DNA of 64,000 bases from Norana najaformis (lineage: Eukaryota > Annelida > Clitellata > Crassiclitellata > Hormogastridae), in the NCBI GenBank assembly GCA_964023275.1, contig OZ029916.1, positions 32,208,587 to 32,272,586 on the forward strand. The letters are read 5' to 3'. Positions 49,076-59,430 of the stretch are shown in pieces. Within the stretch, counting starts at the first letter, position 1, and each line of letters opens with the position of its first letter. The position numbers and the translations under genes are program-made. The notes beneath the pieces are model-generated. The model saw only the letters and a program-made list of their open reading frames with translations, made no database searches and was not told the origin of the DNA.

Positions 49076-49913
49076 TACAGCTAGAAATAGGCCTATATAA
49101 TGCCTATGTATGTAACCCCAATCCTTGAGATGGAGTGAGCATACCCTTCCCTCGTATTGAACCTCGGGTGAAGCGAAATCACCTTCCAGTAACCGTCGTG
49201 AGATTTGGCAACCGTCCTCAGCTGGCAAAGACAAGATCACGAAAGGCAATACAGGACATGACTAGATCTTCAAGATGGCTATGTCGGACGAGGTCTATAA
49301 ATAAATTCAAAAGGACAGTTTCAGTTGCGCGAAACTCAGCCATTGCCATGTTCTGGTGGTGCCACATAAAGCAGGAGGGCGACGCTAATCGTCTTCGTTA
49401 TGATAAAGCGTCGTTAAACAGCAAGTACAGTTTTCGTTGAGCAGTTTTTAGCCTTTAGGAGTTCAGGTTAGAGCTCGCAGTTAAGTTTCAGCGAGTTTTC
49501 CTTTATCCATGCATGTGCCTACAAACTGCACCCTGTATAAAGAGGCACAGAGCACGCAACTGATTCTGCTCCAGTGTATGCCCATATGCTTTTGGTTTAG
49601 ACCGGATTCACCTCGAGTTTCGACACGCACATAGGCTTATATCAAGTTTACCGTTAGGCCTACTAAGAAATTACCACCAGTTGATGTTTTGTGCATTATT
49701 ACACTTGCGGTACAGAAATTTGATCACAACAGTTTATTATATAGTTCTGAGGACCTACTCAAAAGTTTTTCTCATTTTATCAATTTTATGACAGGGGTCG
49801 TGAGCATTTATACATAACTTGTGCGCTATATTAATTCGATTTTGTATTACAAGAATTAGCTTCTTTACGACTAGAAATCCTATCAAGAACGAGTCAGTTT
49901 TTCATTTTCATCG

Positions 49914-49919
49914 TTTATT
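49914..49919 (-). terminator. Poly(A) signal for the small minus-strand gene
   Basis: AATAAA on the minus strand, about 120 bases beyond the TAG at 50041. In the alternative +1 frame it overlaps the last codons, which argues for the Arg-rich frame ending first. Confidence 0.5.
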
Positions 49920-50040
49920 CAAATAAAACTCTCCGTCTGATAGCAATAAACCACAGCGTCTGTTCGCCCGTTTTTTGCGGGTGCTGTTCGAGAAGGCGCA
50001 CCCATCAGGATCCTCGTCCCCCGGAGTCGTAGGCTGAGGA

Positions 50041-50638
50041 CTACAGACGACAGTGACGCCTCCTCCTTCTGCGTCTTCCTCCCCTTCGTCGAAGACGTTT
50101 TCGGATGCGCTGTAGGCCGACCTGAGCGGCCTTTCGGCGCCGCTTCCGTCTTCGCCGGGGCTGTCCGTTTTCGTCATCGGTCGGCGAAGAGACCCCAGCC
50201 CGGGCACTGCGAGACCGCGCCCTTCGGATGGCCTCAGCTTCCTCGTCATCCAACTGGACCTGTTTTGAGACAAGACAACCACAGAAGGGACTGAGAAGAC
50301 GAACAGGAGTGAGACCAACCGCAATCCTATGATCATTCTCTGTTTATAACTTGATACGTGCGCATTACAGACCTGCAGATAGCTAAGGAAGTGCAATGAG
50401 TGACTGTACGAAATCCTTCCATGTTCCTCTTCTCAACCATCCATCTTAACTTATATAGACAGGTCAGCGCTTGTATGGCGCCTTCGCAGAGACACAAGGA
50501 TCGGATTGAATACATTCCTGACAAAGACCGTCTGACTATTAAAAATTCTGAGTGGCTATTCTATGAGCCTTGACCATAAATATCAATAAAACTGTTGAAG
50601 CTCGAACTTACCAGGTTCAGATTATCGTAGTCTGCCAT
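50041..50638 (-). CDS. Small two-exon gene, acidic N-terminus, Arg-rich or frameshifted C-terminus
   Basis: Exon 1 (50638-50612, minus) starts GAAGAAGAAGATGGCAGAC and encodes MADYDNLNL before a GTAAGT donor. Exon 2 begins at 50259 after a CAG acceptor and reads VQLDDEEAEAIRRARSRSAR in phase, closing with TAG at 50041: 81 aa, strongly Arg-rich from about residue 45 on. Poly(A) signal AATAAA lies at 49919-49914 on the minus strand. I do not recognise a family. Odd point: in the second half of exon 2, codon composition looks coding in the +1 frame instead (a Gly/Asp/Glu-rich reading to 49908), so either the Arg-rich end is real or the assembly or gene carries a frameshift. Splice sites and ATG context are good; product identity is open. 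Confidence 0.5.
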
Positions 50639-50952
50639 CTTCTTCTTCTTCCTGTCTTCCGTGAATGCTAGCAAAGCCAAAGACTGATCCGCAAGGCCAG
50701 ACTGGCCTTTGTTTTATCTACTTCCTGTCCGAATGAAACAACGTCAGCCAATTCCAAGTCGAATCCTGCGACAATCAGTTGCTACGTCAACCTCACAATA
50801 ACTGCTACGTCAACTGATCTTCAACATATTATCCCTTAATCGAGTTTAATTTGTAGTGACTTCAAATAATTAGGGCTGATTATAAATGGTGATCAGTCCA
50901 CATTTTTATTAGGCGCCATTTTCTTAAACTGTTAGCCTTCAGTGAATGTGAA

Positions 50953-50990
50953 TTAATAATAATAATAATAACAATAATAATAATAACAAC

Positions 50991-51022
<32 letters not shown>

Positions 51023-51042
51023 TAATAATTATAATTATAATA
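50953..51042. repeat. AAT microsatellite
   Basis: About 28 AAT-type units with AAC interruptions. Confidence 0.9.
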
Positions 51043-51289
51043 AAGAGCGGCTACGCCGCACAAGGTAAGGCCGAAAACCACCGGATGGGGTGACACTCAT
51101 TCCTTCGTCACGTGGACGGTGCTTGGCTTGATACGTGACAGTACCGGACACCTTCGCTGTGTCTCACCTTGTTTATGCATCGACCAGAGGTGGCGAAGCT
51201 GCTGACAGCGGAGTTTGGGTGAAGTGGGTTTTGTTTTGACTGAACACCTGGGCTGTAAACAAGCCCCCAGTTCCCGCGACTTAGCTTTG

Positions 51290-51420
51290 AGTGGATTGGA
51301 GCAGCTATGGCTATGGAGCGATTTCAAAATTTTAAGAACGAGGCGACGGGAGGGCGGAAAATGTTAAGGCGGAAGAGAAGCGGGTTGAGTGGAAGTGGTT
51401 GGATTGTGAATAACTCACGA
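51290..51420 (-). mobile_element. LINE tail fragment, minus strand, joined to family B
   Basis: On the minus strand, TTCTTAAAATTTTGAAATCG and CTCCATAGCCATAGCTGC match the segment near 48950-48990 of the LINE at 48594. It breaks off abruptly into family B sequence (CCCGCGACTTAGCTTTGAG at 51275). Confidence 0.55.
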
Positions 51421-51469
51421 AGACATCTCCAGACTTGGTAATTTGTCTCTTTCAGTCCTAAGTTTTATT

Positions 51470-52660
51470 CGAAAGAAACCGTGCTTCTTGCAGTTTGTAA
51501 TGACATCATGCACTCAATGGACAAGGGTAGAGTGACAGGACTTCTTCTGCTTGAATTATCTGCTGCCTTTGATAGTCTTAACCATGCTCTTCTTTTGGTC
51601 TGGGATTTCAGATCCTGCCTTGAGTTGGATTGCTTCATATCTCTGTCCACGCACTCAGTATCTTTAAGTGGCAATTTTTCGTCCCGCTCTATTTAGCATG
51701 CGACGCCCCGTACCGTTCTACGCTTGGTCCTCTTTGTTTACAATATACACCAAAAGGTACACTGCCTGGTAGTCATTCACTAGGATATCATTTCTACGAG
51801 GATAATGATCAGATTTACATTTCCTTTGACAGTTTATCTTGTCATTCATTTGTGCATCTGTTATCTACTGCTTTTGAGTAGGTGCAGAGTTCACATGGCG
51901 GCTAATAAATTCATCCTCAACCCGTTAAAGACTGAATTTCTGCTGCTAGGCACTCTATAGGCGCTCAGTAGGTTTGAATGGTTTACTTTAAATCTTTAAA
52001 GCTAGATTACTTAATTACTGAGTTGGCCGATGCTGCTCGTAACTTGGGTGTTGTTTTTGATTCAACTATGTCTCTCGATAACTATGTAACTGGTATTCGC
52101 AAGTCGTCGTAAGGTATATTCGTGACATACGCAGAATTAGGCGTTATGTCGCTATATCTTCAAGGATATATCTGGCAAATGCATTGATTTCCAGTCTTCT
52201 CGATTATTTTTAACTCGCTTCATAGTGGTATCAAACAGTCAAACATGCAGAAACTCCACAGAGTTCAGAACTCATTGAGTAGAGTCATTACTGATAGATA
52301 AGAACATCTAGCCCCTGTAATTAAAACACTGCATTGCCTTCCCATTCAGGAAAGGATCTGTTTAAAACTGAGGCTGACAGTATTAAAACACTGAATTGTA
52401 GGGAAAAAACAATACTTACAATCAGTACTTATTCTCCAGTCTTTTAACTATTCGACTAGATTGTCTGTCTGGCTTTTTACTGGTTATACAGAGAACTTGA
52501 AACCTTCTTGGTGAACAAATTTTGGAATTCATTCCTCGCATCTCTTCGTTCTGCTTGGCCTCTTATGTCATTTCGGTTTCAACTCAAGACTTACCTTTTC
52601 AGCTGGCTTATACATCTTAGGCCATATCTCAATGGACTGACCTTCTGGGCGTTGACCTGA
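51470..52660 (+). mobile_element. LINE reverse transcriptase relic (CR1/L2-like)
   Basis: In order: GRVTGLLLLELSAAFDSLNH (RT motif), SYL.R-like segment, GSTLGPLCL-like segment, YHFYEDNDQIYISFDSL in place of YADD.Q, WRLINSSSTR region, ARNLGVVFDSTMSL, IRRIRRYVAIS, SLLDYF.NSLHSG, KLHRVQNSLSRVIT, IKTLHCLPIQERI and FRFQLKTYLFSW near 52600. Several frameshifts and stops break it, and the catalytic box is changed at two of four residues. It covers RT to the C-terminal end; endonuclease absent. Confidence 0.8.
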
Positions 52661-52917
52661 TTACGGCTTGGTTTTTGCGCGCCATCGTTTGATGTCTTGT
52701 GCATTAGACACGGTGTTTTAAAGTTGCTAATTAATAATAACAATAGTTCGCAAAAATATTAAGTGCGTTACGAAATAAAATTGATTGTTTCTCTAAATGT
52801 CTTTTGATTGGTTGATTGGGCTTGAAAACCTAGAGTGACCATAACCCTCATTTAAACAGAAATTGTGTCGTGGTCTAGTGGCAGAGTATAAACACTACCA
52901 TGGCTTTGATCGAGTCA

Positions 52918-53140
52918 GTCAGCCAGCCATCTACCCAGGTAGCCACCTAACCAGCCAGCCAGCCAGCCAGCCAGTCAGTCAGTCAGTCAGCAAGTCAGTA
53001 GTTAGTCGATCGGTTGATCGGTCAGGCAGACAGGGAGGCAGACAGGGAGGCAGAGAGGCAGGCAGGGAGACAGAGGCAGGGAGGCAGAGATGCAGGGAGG
53101 GAGGCATGGAGGGAGACAGGGAGGCAGGCAGTGGGTCACT
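52918..53140 (+). repeat. CAGC/CAGT and GGCAGACA simple repeats
   Basis: AGTCAGTC and AGCCAGCC runs (52910-53000) change into GGAGGCAGACA-type units (53020-53140). Open frames across it are artefacts of the repeat. The bases just before it (52866-52880, GTCGTGGTCTAGTGG) resemble a tRNA A box, perhaps the stub of a SINE. Confidence 0.85.
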
Positions 53141-53660
53141 TAGTAATTAAATCAGTCAGTCCATTTACTCGGTCTGTTGGTTCAGGAACAGACGTTTGGA
53201 CTACAGCGGAAATCATTTGTTTTAAAACGGAAACACGTGACAAGTCATTTATAAAACGAAATCTGCTCGGCAGCTAAGGTGATAGGTTGTAGTTGAAATG
53301 GACAGCAATCAGGAAAATTGCCCATAATGATGTTCGCCTAAATCAACGGAACGACAAAATGATTTTGTCCTTGGATCAAAATCTCTTACACGCACAAAAC
53401 ACATTAATGTAGGCCTACGTCATTCAGACCCACTCATCTATCCAACTATTCATCCACTCCATCGATTCACCCACCACCAACCCAACCGCCGTCTGTCCGT
53501 CCAACCATCCATCCATCCATCCTTCCATTCATCCATTCAGTACTACTATTACACCCTAACAATACCACCCGTATGACTTGTCAGCTGATTTATGCCTTAC
53601 TCCATTCATTTGATAATTTAACTCACACTGGTTGACAGAAATAATATTGTGCAATAATTG

Positions 53661-53764
53661 AGTATGTATGTATGTATGTATGTATGTACGCATGCATGCA
53701 TGCATGTATGTATGTATGTATGTATGTTTATATGTTTATAGGTAGGTAGGTAGGTAGGTAGGTA
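53661..53764 (+). repeat. TATG then TAGG microsatellite
   Basis: Pure TATG units, a CATG patch, TATG again, then six TAGG units; it runs directly into the family B copy at 53765. Confidence 0.9.
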
Positions 53765-53995
53765 TTGGGACATTTATATAGCGCCTTTTAAAACCTCTCC
53801 AAAACCAAACACCATGCACCGTAGCTGTCTGACTCCCTGTCTGCTTGACTCTTGGACCTTGACCTGGAACCTATTCGGGCTCTTTTGCCGATCTATTTTG
53901 CTTTGACTGAGCTTTAGTGAATAAGCTGGTTCCCGCAACTTAGCTTTCGTTGAGCTCTGCAGAAATCTCGAGTACGCGTACAATTCTCAAAAGCG
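53765..53995 (+). repeat. Dispersed repeat family B copy
   Basis: Starts TATATAGCGCCTTTTAAAAC; body carries CTTGGACCTTGACCTGGAAC, GTGAATAAGCTGGTTCCC, CAACTTAGCTTTCGTTGAG and GCAGAAATCTCGAG. Best preserved copy in the window; compare 20575-20940. Confidence 0.75.
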
Positions 53996-54219
53996 CTACA
54001 TAGGGTTATCTCGCTAACTAACAATGTGCGAATTCAAGTGAACTGAAGCTCAATGTTTTGTTGTTACAGAGTCATACAAAGCAACACGCATATGACGTGC
54101 CAAAATTGTTCCAGTGGTCCAGTAAACGAGAAGACATAATGTGATATAGTTTATGTGAGGCACCTTCAAATCTCCACGGGCGAGGGGCGCAGCGATCGCT
54201 GACCCTACAGTCTCGAGAC

Positions 54220-54440
54220 TAGAACTTCCCATGCATGCGGGTGGTGGCGACTACTAATAGCGAGGATTGTATCGAATTCGTTTCTCTCACACGATACATT
54301 TTATGCGAGAATTCCAGCATGTTAGCCACTCCTCGAGCGGCAAAACTGAGGACATACTGGAGCTCCTGAAGTCTGGCAGGTCTGAACGGTTGGAATTGCA
54401 ATAGTCAATCTGCGTCATGACGAATGACTGAACAAGAATC
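54220..54440 (-). mobile_element. LINE fragment, minus strand
   Basis: On the minus strand it encodes ILVQSFVMTQIDYCNSN followed by LQELQYVLSFAARGVAN, matching the conserved L..S.V.SRIDYCNSLL.GLP...L..LQ.VQN.AAR block of CR1/L2-like LINEs. Frames shift inside. Confidence 0.6.
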
Positions 54441-54719
54441 AAAGTGGTGTTGAACTACAAGTTATGCACTGCCTGGTGCCGCGGTGCTGTTGGTAGAGAC
54501 TTGTACTGTAGAATAAGTTGACGTCATCGATAATTCTCCGTCCAAGCCAAGGAAAAGAGAATGACGAGCAACATTTTCCATCCAGGAATTCCCGACACTT
54601 TGGCTATCCTTCCTTGATCTTGCCGTCGTACGACGTTCGACGCAAAGTTCAATGTCCGTCGAATTGACGACATCCATATCTGTACTTTCGCAACGGTGTC
54701 TCTCAAATGATAGACAAAC

Positions 54720-55165
54720 AGGTATACAGTTCTATACGTTACGGTCTCCCTGATTGCTCTCTCCTTCCTTTAACCAAAGACATACATCAAGCCGCACGAC
54801 TGTGTCTTGGCTCTCTTACCGGGATCATATCACACCTGCTCTTCGCTCTCTACACTGGCTTCCTGTACATGAATGCACCCGCTTCAAACTGGAACTTCTT
54901 ATGTACAAAGTGCGGGCAAATCATCTGCCATCTTACTTATCATCCATAGTTACATCTTGTAGTTCTGTTAAAGCCCGGTCCCCTCTGCTTCTTCTGGAAA
55001 GTATGTTGTTCCTGGCACACGTCTTGTGTTTGGCCGGCGTTCATTCACTGTTTCTGGTCCCTCCATCTGGAATTCTCTACCTTCTCACATTTGCAAATCT
55101 CTTACTGTGACTGTCTTCCGCTCCTGGCTGAAAACTTACCTCTTTCAGTCCGTTTATGACTCTTA
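54720..55165 (+). mobile_element. LINE 3-prime tail (CR1/L2-like)
   Basis: Encodes ITPALRSLHWLPVHECTRFK, LELLMYKVRANHLPSYLSSI, and later PSGILYLL in place of P.LWNSLP, closing with a frame reading F-R-S-W-L-K-T-Y-L-F near 55110-55150. Frameshifted in the middle. Confidence 0.75.
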
Positions 55166-55510
55166 ATGTTTCCTGTTTCCAGGCTTCGATGCGCACTTAC
55201 GAACTTTGTAAGGAGGGCATCATTAAATTATAGTTGTACTATATTGTATTGTATTGTATGTGCGTCAAAATGACTACAGGTACCAGGCGTCAACAGGTAA
55301 TGCAGTATATAATACAGTATATACAGTATACTATACAATACAGCAAAACATTAAGTGCATACTGGTAAATCTGAACACCAGGAATATTGGTCTGTATCAC
55401 TAATCATATAATTAGCCGATTGCTAATAAAGGCGCAGACAAATTTGAATTGAAACGTCTGGCGCGCCTGGTGACGTGAAATGTTATTAATCCGTGAACTC
55501 GTTGTTGTCT

Positions 55511-56593
55511 TTAAATTAATCTATTTCTCAAAATGGCCAACCCAACTAGCAATAACACAAGCCAGATGGACGCTTCGTGTTGCATTCTTCTATTCACAGA
55601 TCTTGATCCTGAGTTAACTGAACTCTGATCCTTTCGTAGCGGGCCTAGCATTGCCTTATTGGTAAAAGACGGAGATGACTTCTGGAACGAAGTAATGTTT
55701 GGGTGTTGGTTGGATTTTTGTTCGGGTGTCAGACGATTTACTGTCCCGGACGAAATTCGTTCCCCGTCGACACATAGCTGTTGCGTTCGACTTCGAAGTA
55801 CTCGGCAGTCGTAGTCTTCTGTTCCATCGCAGTGACACGACCTCAGCTTCAGTGCCTGGCGTTGGCGGTACAGCACCTGTACGCTGTTGCGGCATCTCGC
55901 CGGGCACCGGTCACCGCCGCTCGTCCGCAACAAGTGCTCGCAGTTGCGTCCGTAGAATTCGATCGCTGTGAGACAGGACGTATCCGCCCGACAGATTTGC
56001 TCGGCCAGAGAACAGGGCACGGACACGTCGTTGTCGTCTACGGCACGCAGGGTTCTTGTTACCCCGTCCAAGCAGGAATCGAGCCTTGCGCGCTGCGACC
56101 GACACAGGGCGAACTCGCCACAAGTGCAAGACATGAAAGACGGCAACGACGACCACCCGTGACGCTGCTGCATGGGTGGCCCCAACGAAGAAGACCACCC
56201 ATGAAGGTGCTGCGTGGGCGGCACCGACGAAGAAGACGACCACCCACGATGCTGCTGTGTGAGTGGCTCCTCCGTTGTGGCGCTGACGAGTGTTACGAGC
56301 GCCCTCTGGCACCGGACTGAACACTGAGTGGTCTGACCGCTGATTAGATCTGCGCAGCTGAGAAAGTAGTGGTGAAGGGCGCTGGCACAGCCGCGCCTCT
56401 GGACGCAGCTGGACTGGATGGAGAGGCAGGACGTTGGGCTGTATGGAATCGATGGATGGATGAGCAGCAAGAGGAAAATCCAAGACAGAGAAAAGTAGGC
56501 TTTCCAAGGCAGCGAAGAGTAGGTTTCTCCCAGGAAGGGCTTGAAGTGGAATGATGGGACATTTAAGTCTAAACATCTGCGAGAGAAAGCCAT
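55511..56593 (-). CDS. GAS1: GAS1-like GPI-anchored protein with two GFR-alpha-like domains, single exon
   Basis: Vertebrate GAS1 is a GPI-anchored Hedgehog co-receptor related to GDNF-family receptors and, like this frame, is intronless. From the ATG at 56593 the product has 360 aa (vertebrate GAS1 about 345). In order: N-terminus with hydrophobic core SWIFLLLLIHP (about 36-46), first cysteine domain (CLSIQSSC..RGC..ALHHYFLSC.....CSVRC, later CTCGEFALC), a 14-15-residue repeat with HGWSSS, second domain (CSLAEQICRADTSC, FYGRNCEHLL, RCPARCRNSV, SCHCDGTEDYDC), a Ser/Asn-rich stalk and a C-terminal hydrophobic tail (IWLVLLLVGLAIL) suited to a GPI signal. The cysteine spacing follows GAS1 closely. 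The signal peptide has an unusually long n-region (about 35 residues), and a TATA box sits only about 25 bases before the ATG, so the true 5-prime end is uncertain. GFR-alpha is less likely (three domains, many exons). Confidence 0.85.
   Translation of the reverse strand: MAFSRRCLDLNVPSFHFKPFLGETYSSLPWKAYFSLSWIFLLLLIHPSIPYSPTSCLSIQSSCVQRRGCASALHHYFLSCADLISGQTTQCSVRCQRALVTLVSATTEEPLTQQHRGWSSSSSVPPTQHLHGWSSSLGPPMQQRHGWSSLPSFMSCTCGEFALCRSQRARLDSCLDGVTRTLRAVDDNDVSVPCSLAEQICRADTSCLTAIEFYGRNCEHLLRTSGGDRCPARCRNSVQVLYRQRQALKLRSCHCDGTEDYDCRVLRSRTQQLCVDGERISSGTVNRLTPEQKSNQHPNITSFQKSSPSFTNKAMLGPLRKDQSSVNSGSRSVNRRMQHEASIWLVLLLVGLAILRNRLI
56148..56269 (-). repeat. In-frame tandem repeat inside the GAS1-like coding region
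   Basis: Three units spaced 42 and 45 bases apart (GACCACCC blocks on the plus strand at 151, 193 and 238 after 56000) encode QHRGWSSSS, QHLHGWSSSL and QRHGWSSLP. They expand the loop between the first CSVRC motif and CTCGEF of the first domain. Confidence 0.85.
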
Positions 56594-56616
56594 GTTCAAG
56601 TGACCAAGTAACAAAC

Positions 56617-56624
56617 TTTATATA
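56617..56624 (-). promoter_or_regulatory. TATA box of the GAS1-like gene
   Basis: TATATAAA on the minus strand (in CGCTATATAAAGTTTG). With usual spacing, transcription would start near 56594-56599, almost on the first ATG, leaving a leader of only a few bases. Confidence 0.5.
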
Positions 56625-57322
56625 GCGACAGCAGCTCAGGAGCAAGCCTACTTAAATCGATGCTTAATCAATGCAACGTTATGTAACCTAGCACACTGAT
56701 TTAAGTAACGCGATAAATGTATGCAATACATAATGCGATGACTTTAAAAATAATGCAAATCAGTACAACACAACTGGAAGTTGAACGGCGTTTATATGGC
56801 GCGAGAGACCTCAAACCCAGACTGGGCATAGCTGAGAAATACATTGAAACTCATTAGATTTAGACACGTTCTTGGAACAGAGGCAACGCCTGTCTGCGGG
56901 GAACTGCGTCATTCGTTCTTCATTCTTCGAAGGGCTGATAAGACTAATCGCCCTTGTCGGAGCTTCTGATAGCTCGTGATAAGTCCGCTGCGTCTTTGTA
57001 CTTGTAAGTATCAAGTCTGCAAATTTCAAACGTACACAAGACTTAAACCATTTAGCCATATATACACGTCAATGTCATGTAATCAGTCTTATGAGAAGAA
57101 TTACACATTTGCCTAAAACATCATTTAAAAACCTACAAAGTCAAAGGTCACTCATTTATTACACTACTCTATAGAAACGTATTAAGTGTATTAACGATCT
57201 CTCAGCTGAAATGCAAACTCGACCATAGCAAGCCATCAAAAAGACACTTAAACCTCTCAAATTACGCTGGTACTCATTTATCGACCCCAGAGAGAGGACG
57301 AGCTGAGTTGGCCCAGGTACCT

Positions 57323-57407
57323 TATGTATGTATGTATGTATGTATGTATGTATATATATATATATTTATGTAAGTGTGCATGTATGTATTTATGTATGTA
57401 TGTATGC
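57323..57407. repeat. TATG/TATA microsatellite
   Basis: About 17 TATG units interrupted by a TA run and TGCATG. Confidence 0.9.
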
Positions 57408-58029
57408 TCGTCTCCCGAGGTCACCTCTGTACTCGGCATGTCATATCTCCGTTCCTTGGTGCCTGCGATATTTAGTAGGGTGACGATGCCACCCGCATCC
57501 TGATGGAGATGTAGCTTTGGTCTGTAGCTGTTATTCTCTCGGTGACCCACTTATATCGCAGCCAACATCCATACTACAACATCCATACACACTATCCGCC
57601 ACCCGTTGGGTTGCAATGCACTCGGGGGCAGTATTCACAGATTTAATCCTAGGCGTTTGGAATATGTTGCTTTCATAATATTTTGATAGTCGATCAATTA
57701 GTAATTGCTAACAAACTACCTAACTTATTGTCCCGTCATCTGAGTATAGTTCAATAAATAAATTAGACATAAAATGAAACGCTCAAGCATTGATCTGCTC
57801 ACAAGCAGGGTTATGAGATATAACACAAACAGAAATTCCGGCATGGAAACATACCGCTAAGGCATACTAGACTAAGTCTAACCGGCCATTCTTATACCCC
57901 ACGCTTAGCTGGCAAATAGCTGGGCATATTTTCACCAAAGAATCAAATATGATGAAGCAACCATGTCAGACAGGAGCAAATGTATAGGGGCCTAATAAAA
58001 ATAATAATAATTATTATTATTACTCAGAT

Positions 58030-58330
58030 TCTTAAATCACGCAAATTTATAAATTCACACGAAAACAGCAGGTAGCTAAAAAAGCAGTCATCGAATGTAT
58101 GCAAAGTGTGATAAGTGAAAGACAAAGGATCCTGGTAGTAAATTCCACAGATGAGGACCAGCGTTCGAAAAGGCATGGAAACCACAAGTCTTTTTGGTAA
58201 AGTTGGAACAAATAGCTGGCCAAAGGAAGCTGATCTTAAGTTTGTCCTGGTAGGCCTAAGCTTAAGTGGAATGCACAAGTCAGCAAGGTAGCTCGGTGTT
58301 AGACCATGAATTAAAACACCCTGTATAAAA
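58030..58330 (+). repeat. Dispersed repeat family D copy
   Basis: Shares with 13640-13860: TTATAAATTCACACG, CAGGTAGCTA, GGTAGTAAATTCCACAGATG, AAAAGGCATGGAAACCACA, and TTTTTGGTAAAGTTGGAACA. This copy extends further (CTCGGTGTTAGACCATGAAT, AACACCCTGTATAAAAGG). Confidence 0.65.
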
Positions 58331-59254
58331 GGTGTGTATATAGTTGGAGATCTTGGAGAAAGTCGAAGTAAAGGAATAGCTTAGTAATGTAACACGGAGT
58401 CAACTGCCACGCTCTTAATGAGGTCCATCGGCTGGGCTTGGCGTGATCAAGGGAGCTTCCAGTGGTAACTCTTGGTCTTCTGACCAGCATTAGCTGTTTG
58501 ATTACTGATAAACATTTGTTCTAAACGAACTTTAACGCTATTTAGGCTAGCGTATGCAGCGCTTTGTGAGGTAGGCCTACACAAAAGGCGCAATATTCAG
58601 TGTCTATACTAACTAACTAACCAAATATTCCTTTCACATATAATTCATATAGGCCCTATATATATACATGAACATTTGACCACCACTTGATGTAAGGCTT
58701 TTATCGATGAATGTAGAATGTTGGTCTTACCATAACGTAAGCTTAAACTGCATACTTCGGACTGTATGGCGCAAAGCAGACAGACCGCAAACATAAACCT
58801 ACACGATGAAGCACGATGTTATTCCGAATCGTTAAACTCTGTGAACAGAGTAATGAACAGCGCACAGCTCCAGCGAATACGGTAATTTTTTTCGCGACGA
58901 CGCACACCACGCAGTCTGTCGTCCGCTGATACTAACTCAAGTCTGTATGAACTAACAACAGATATCATTGTTGATGCCGATCGAGATAGAAAATGGCTGC
59001 ACATAATTTCTAGCTGCGCTTTTCCGCTCTTTCGAAGAGTCCAAGAATCACGCTGAAGGTTGGTAAACGATTTAAAGACTGCATGCTGTAAAGTACATTC
59101 TGATTGGTTAAAAGTTCCAAGGACGTAATCCCAGTCAGCGTTGGGCCAACGAATACTGTATCAATGTCACAAAACCCACGAAGGTTGGTTCTAAGTCCCC
59201 TCTATGTCGAATGCTGTGTTGGCGTAATGCAGAGGAAATGTACATATATTCGAT

Positions 59255-59430
59255 AGCGACCGTATGGCCTCGACCTTGCTCATTTGTAATGAATTTTGAG
59301 GGTAAGAAACTTCGGCACCGGTGCTCGTTTGAATGGGCGCCACATCATTTAAGATCCCGGTGTACGGAACGTGCTAATGCTAGCCCGAGATTTTAAGCTC
59401 TGAAATATAGCCACGACCGGTAAGCGAACC
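59255..59430 (+). repeat. Dispersed repeat family A copy, long
   Basis: Includes the left end CGACCGTATGGCCTCGACC, then CGTTTGAATGGGCGCCACAT, GTGTACGGAACGTGCTAATG, CTAGCCCGAGATTTTAAGCT and CTGAAATATAGCCACGACC. The fullest copy in the window. Confidence 0.7.

Larger units (their letters stand above)
47105..50040. other. Intergenic DNA downstream of the TLC-like gene
   Basis: Contains an imperfect CTCTACT-type simple repeat (47383-47515), AAAT and TA runs (47615-47648), four TTTCGG units (47763-47787), a LINE tail (48594-49075), a piece with GACGCTAATCGTCTTCGTTA (near 49381) that matches the end-like segment at 40873, and eight copies of TAGGCCTA or close variants. No gene seen. Confidence 0.5.
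50639..55510. other. Intergenic repeat-rich DNA between the small gene and GAS1-like
   Basis: Between the two minus-strand genes lie an AAT microsatellite, a partial family B piece (51210-51290), LINE relics in both orientations (51290-51420, 51470-52660, 54220-54440, 54720-55165), a long CAG-type simple repeat (52918-53140) and a TATG repeat leading into a family B copy (53661-53995). Bases 50640-50720 should include the promoter of the small gene. 53150-53640 shows only simple CCAT/ATCC-rich sequence. Confidence 0.5.

Noticed and set aside
52863..53277. Open frames rich in Arg, Gln and Gly across the simple repeat
   Set aside because: They exist only because the CAG/GGCAGACA repeats lack stop codons.
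55781..56320. 179-codon plus-strand frame opposite the GAS1-like gene
   Set aside because: It is antisense to a frame with clear domain similarity and has no motif of its own; long antisense frames are expected in GC-rich coding DNA.
55911..56645. 244-codon minus-strand frame overlapping the GAS1-like frame
   Set aside because: It lacks the ordered cysteine motifs and GPI tail found in the chosen frame; a shadow of the same coding sequence.
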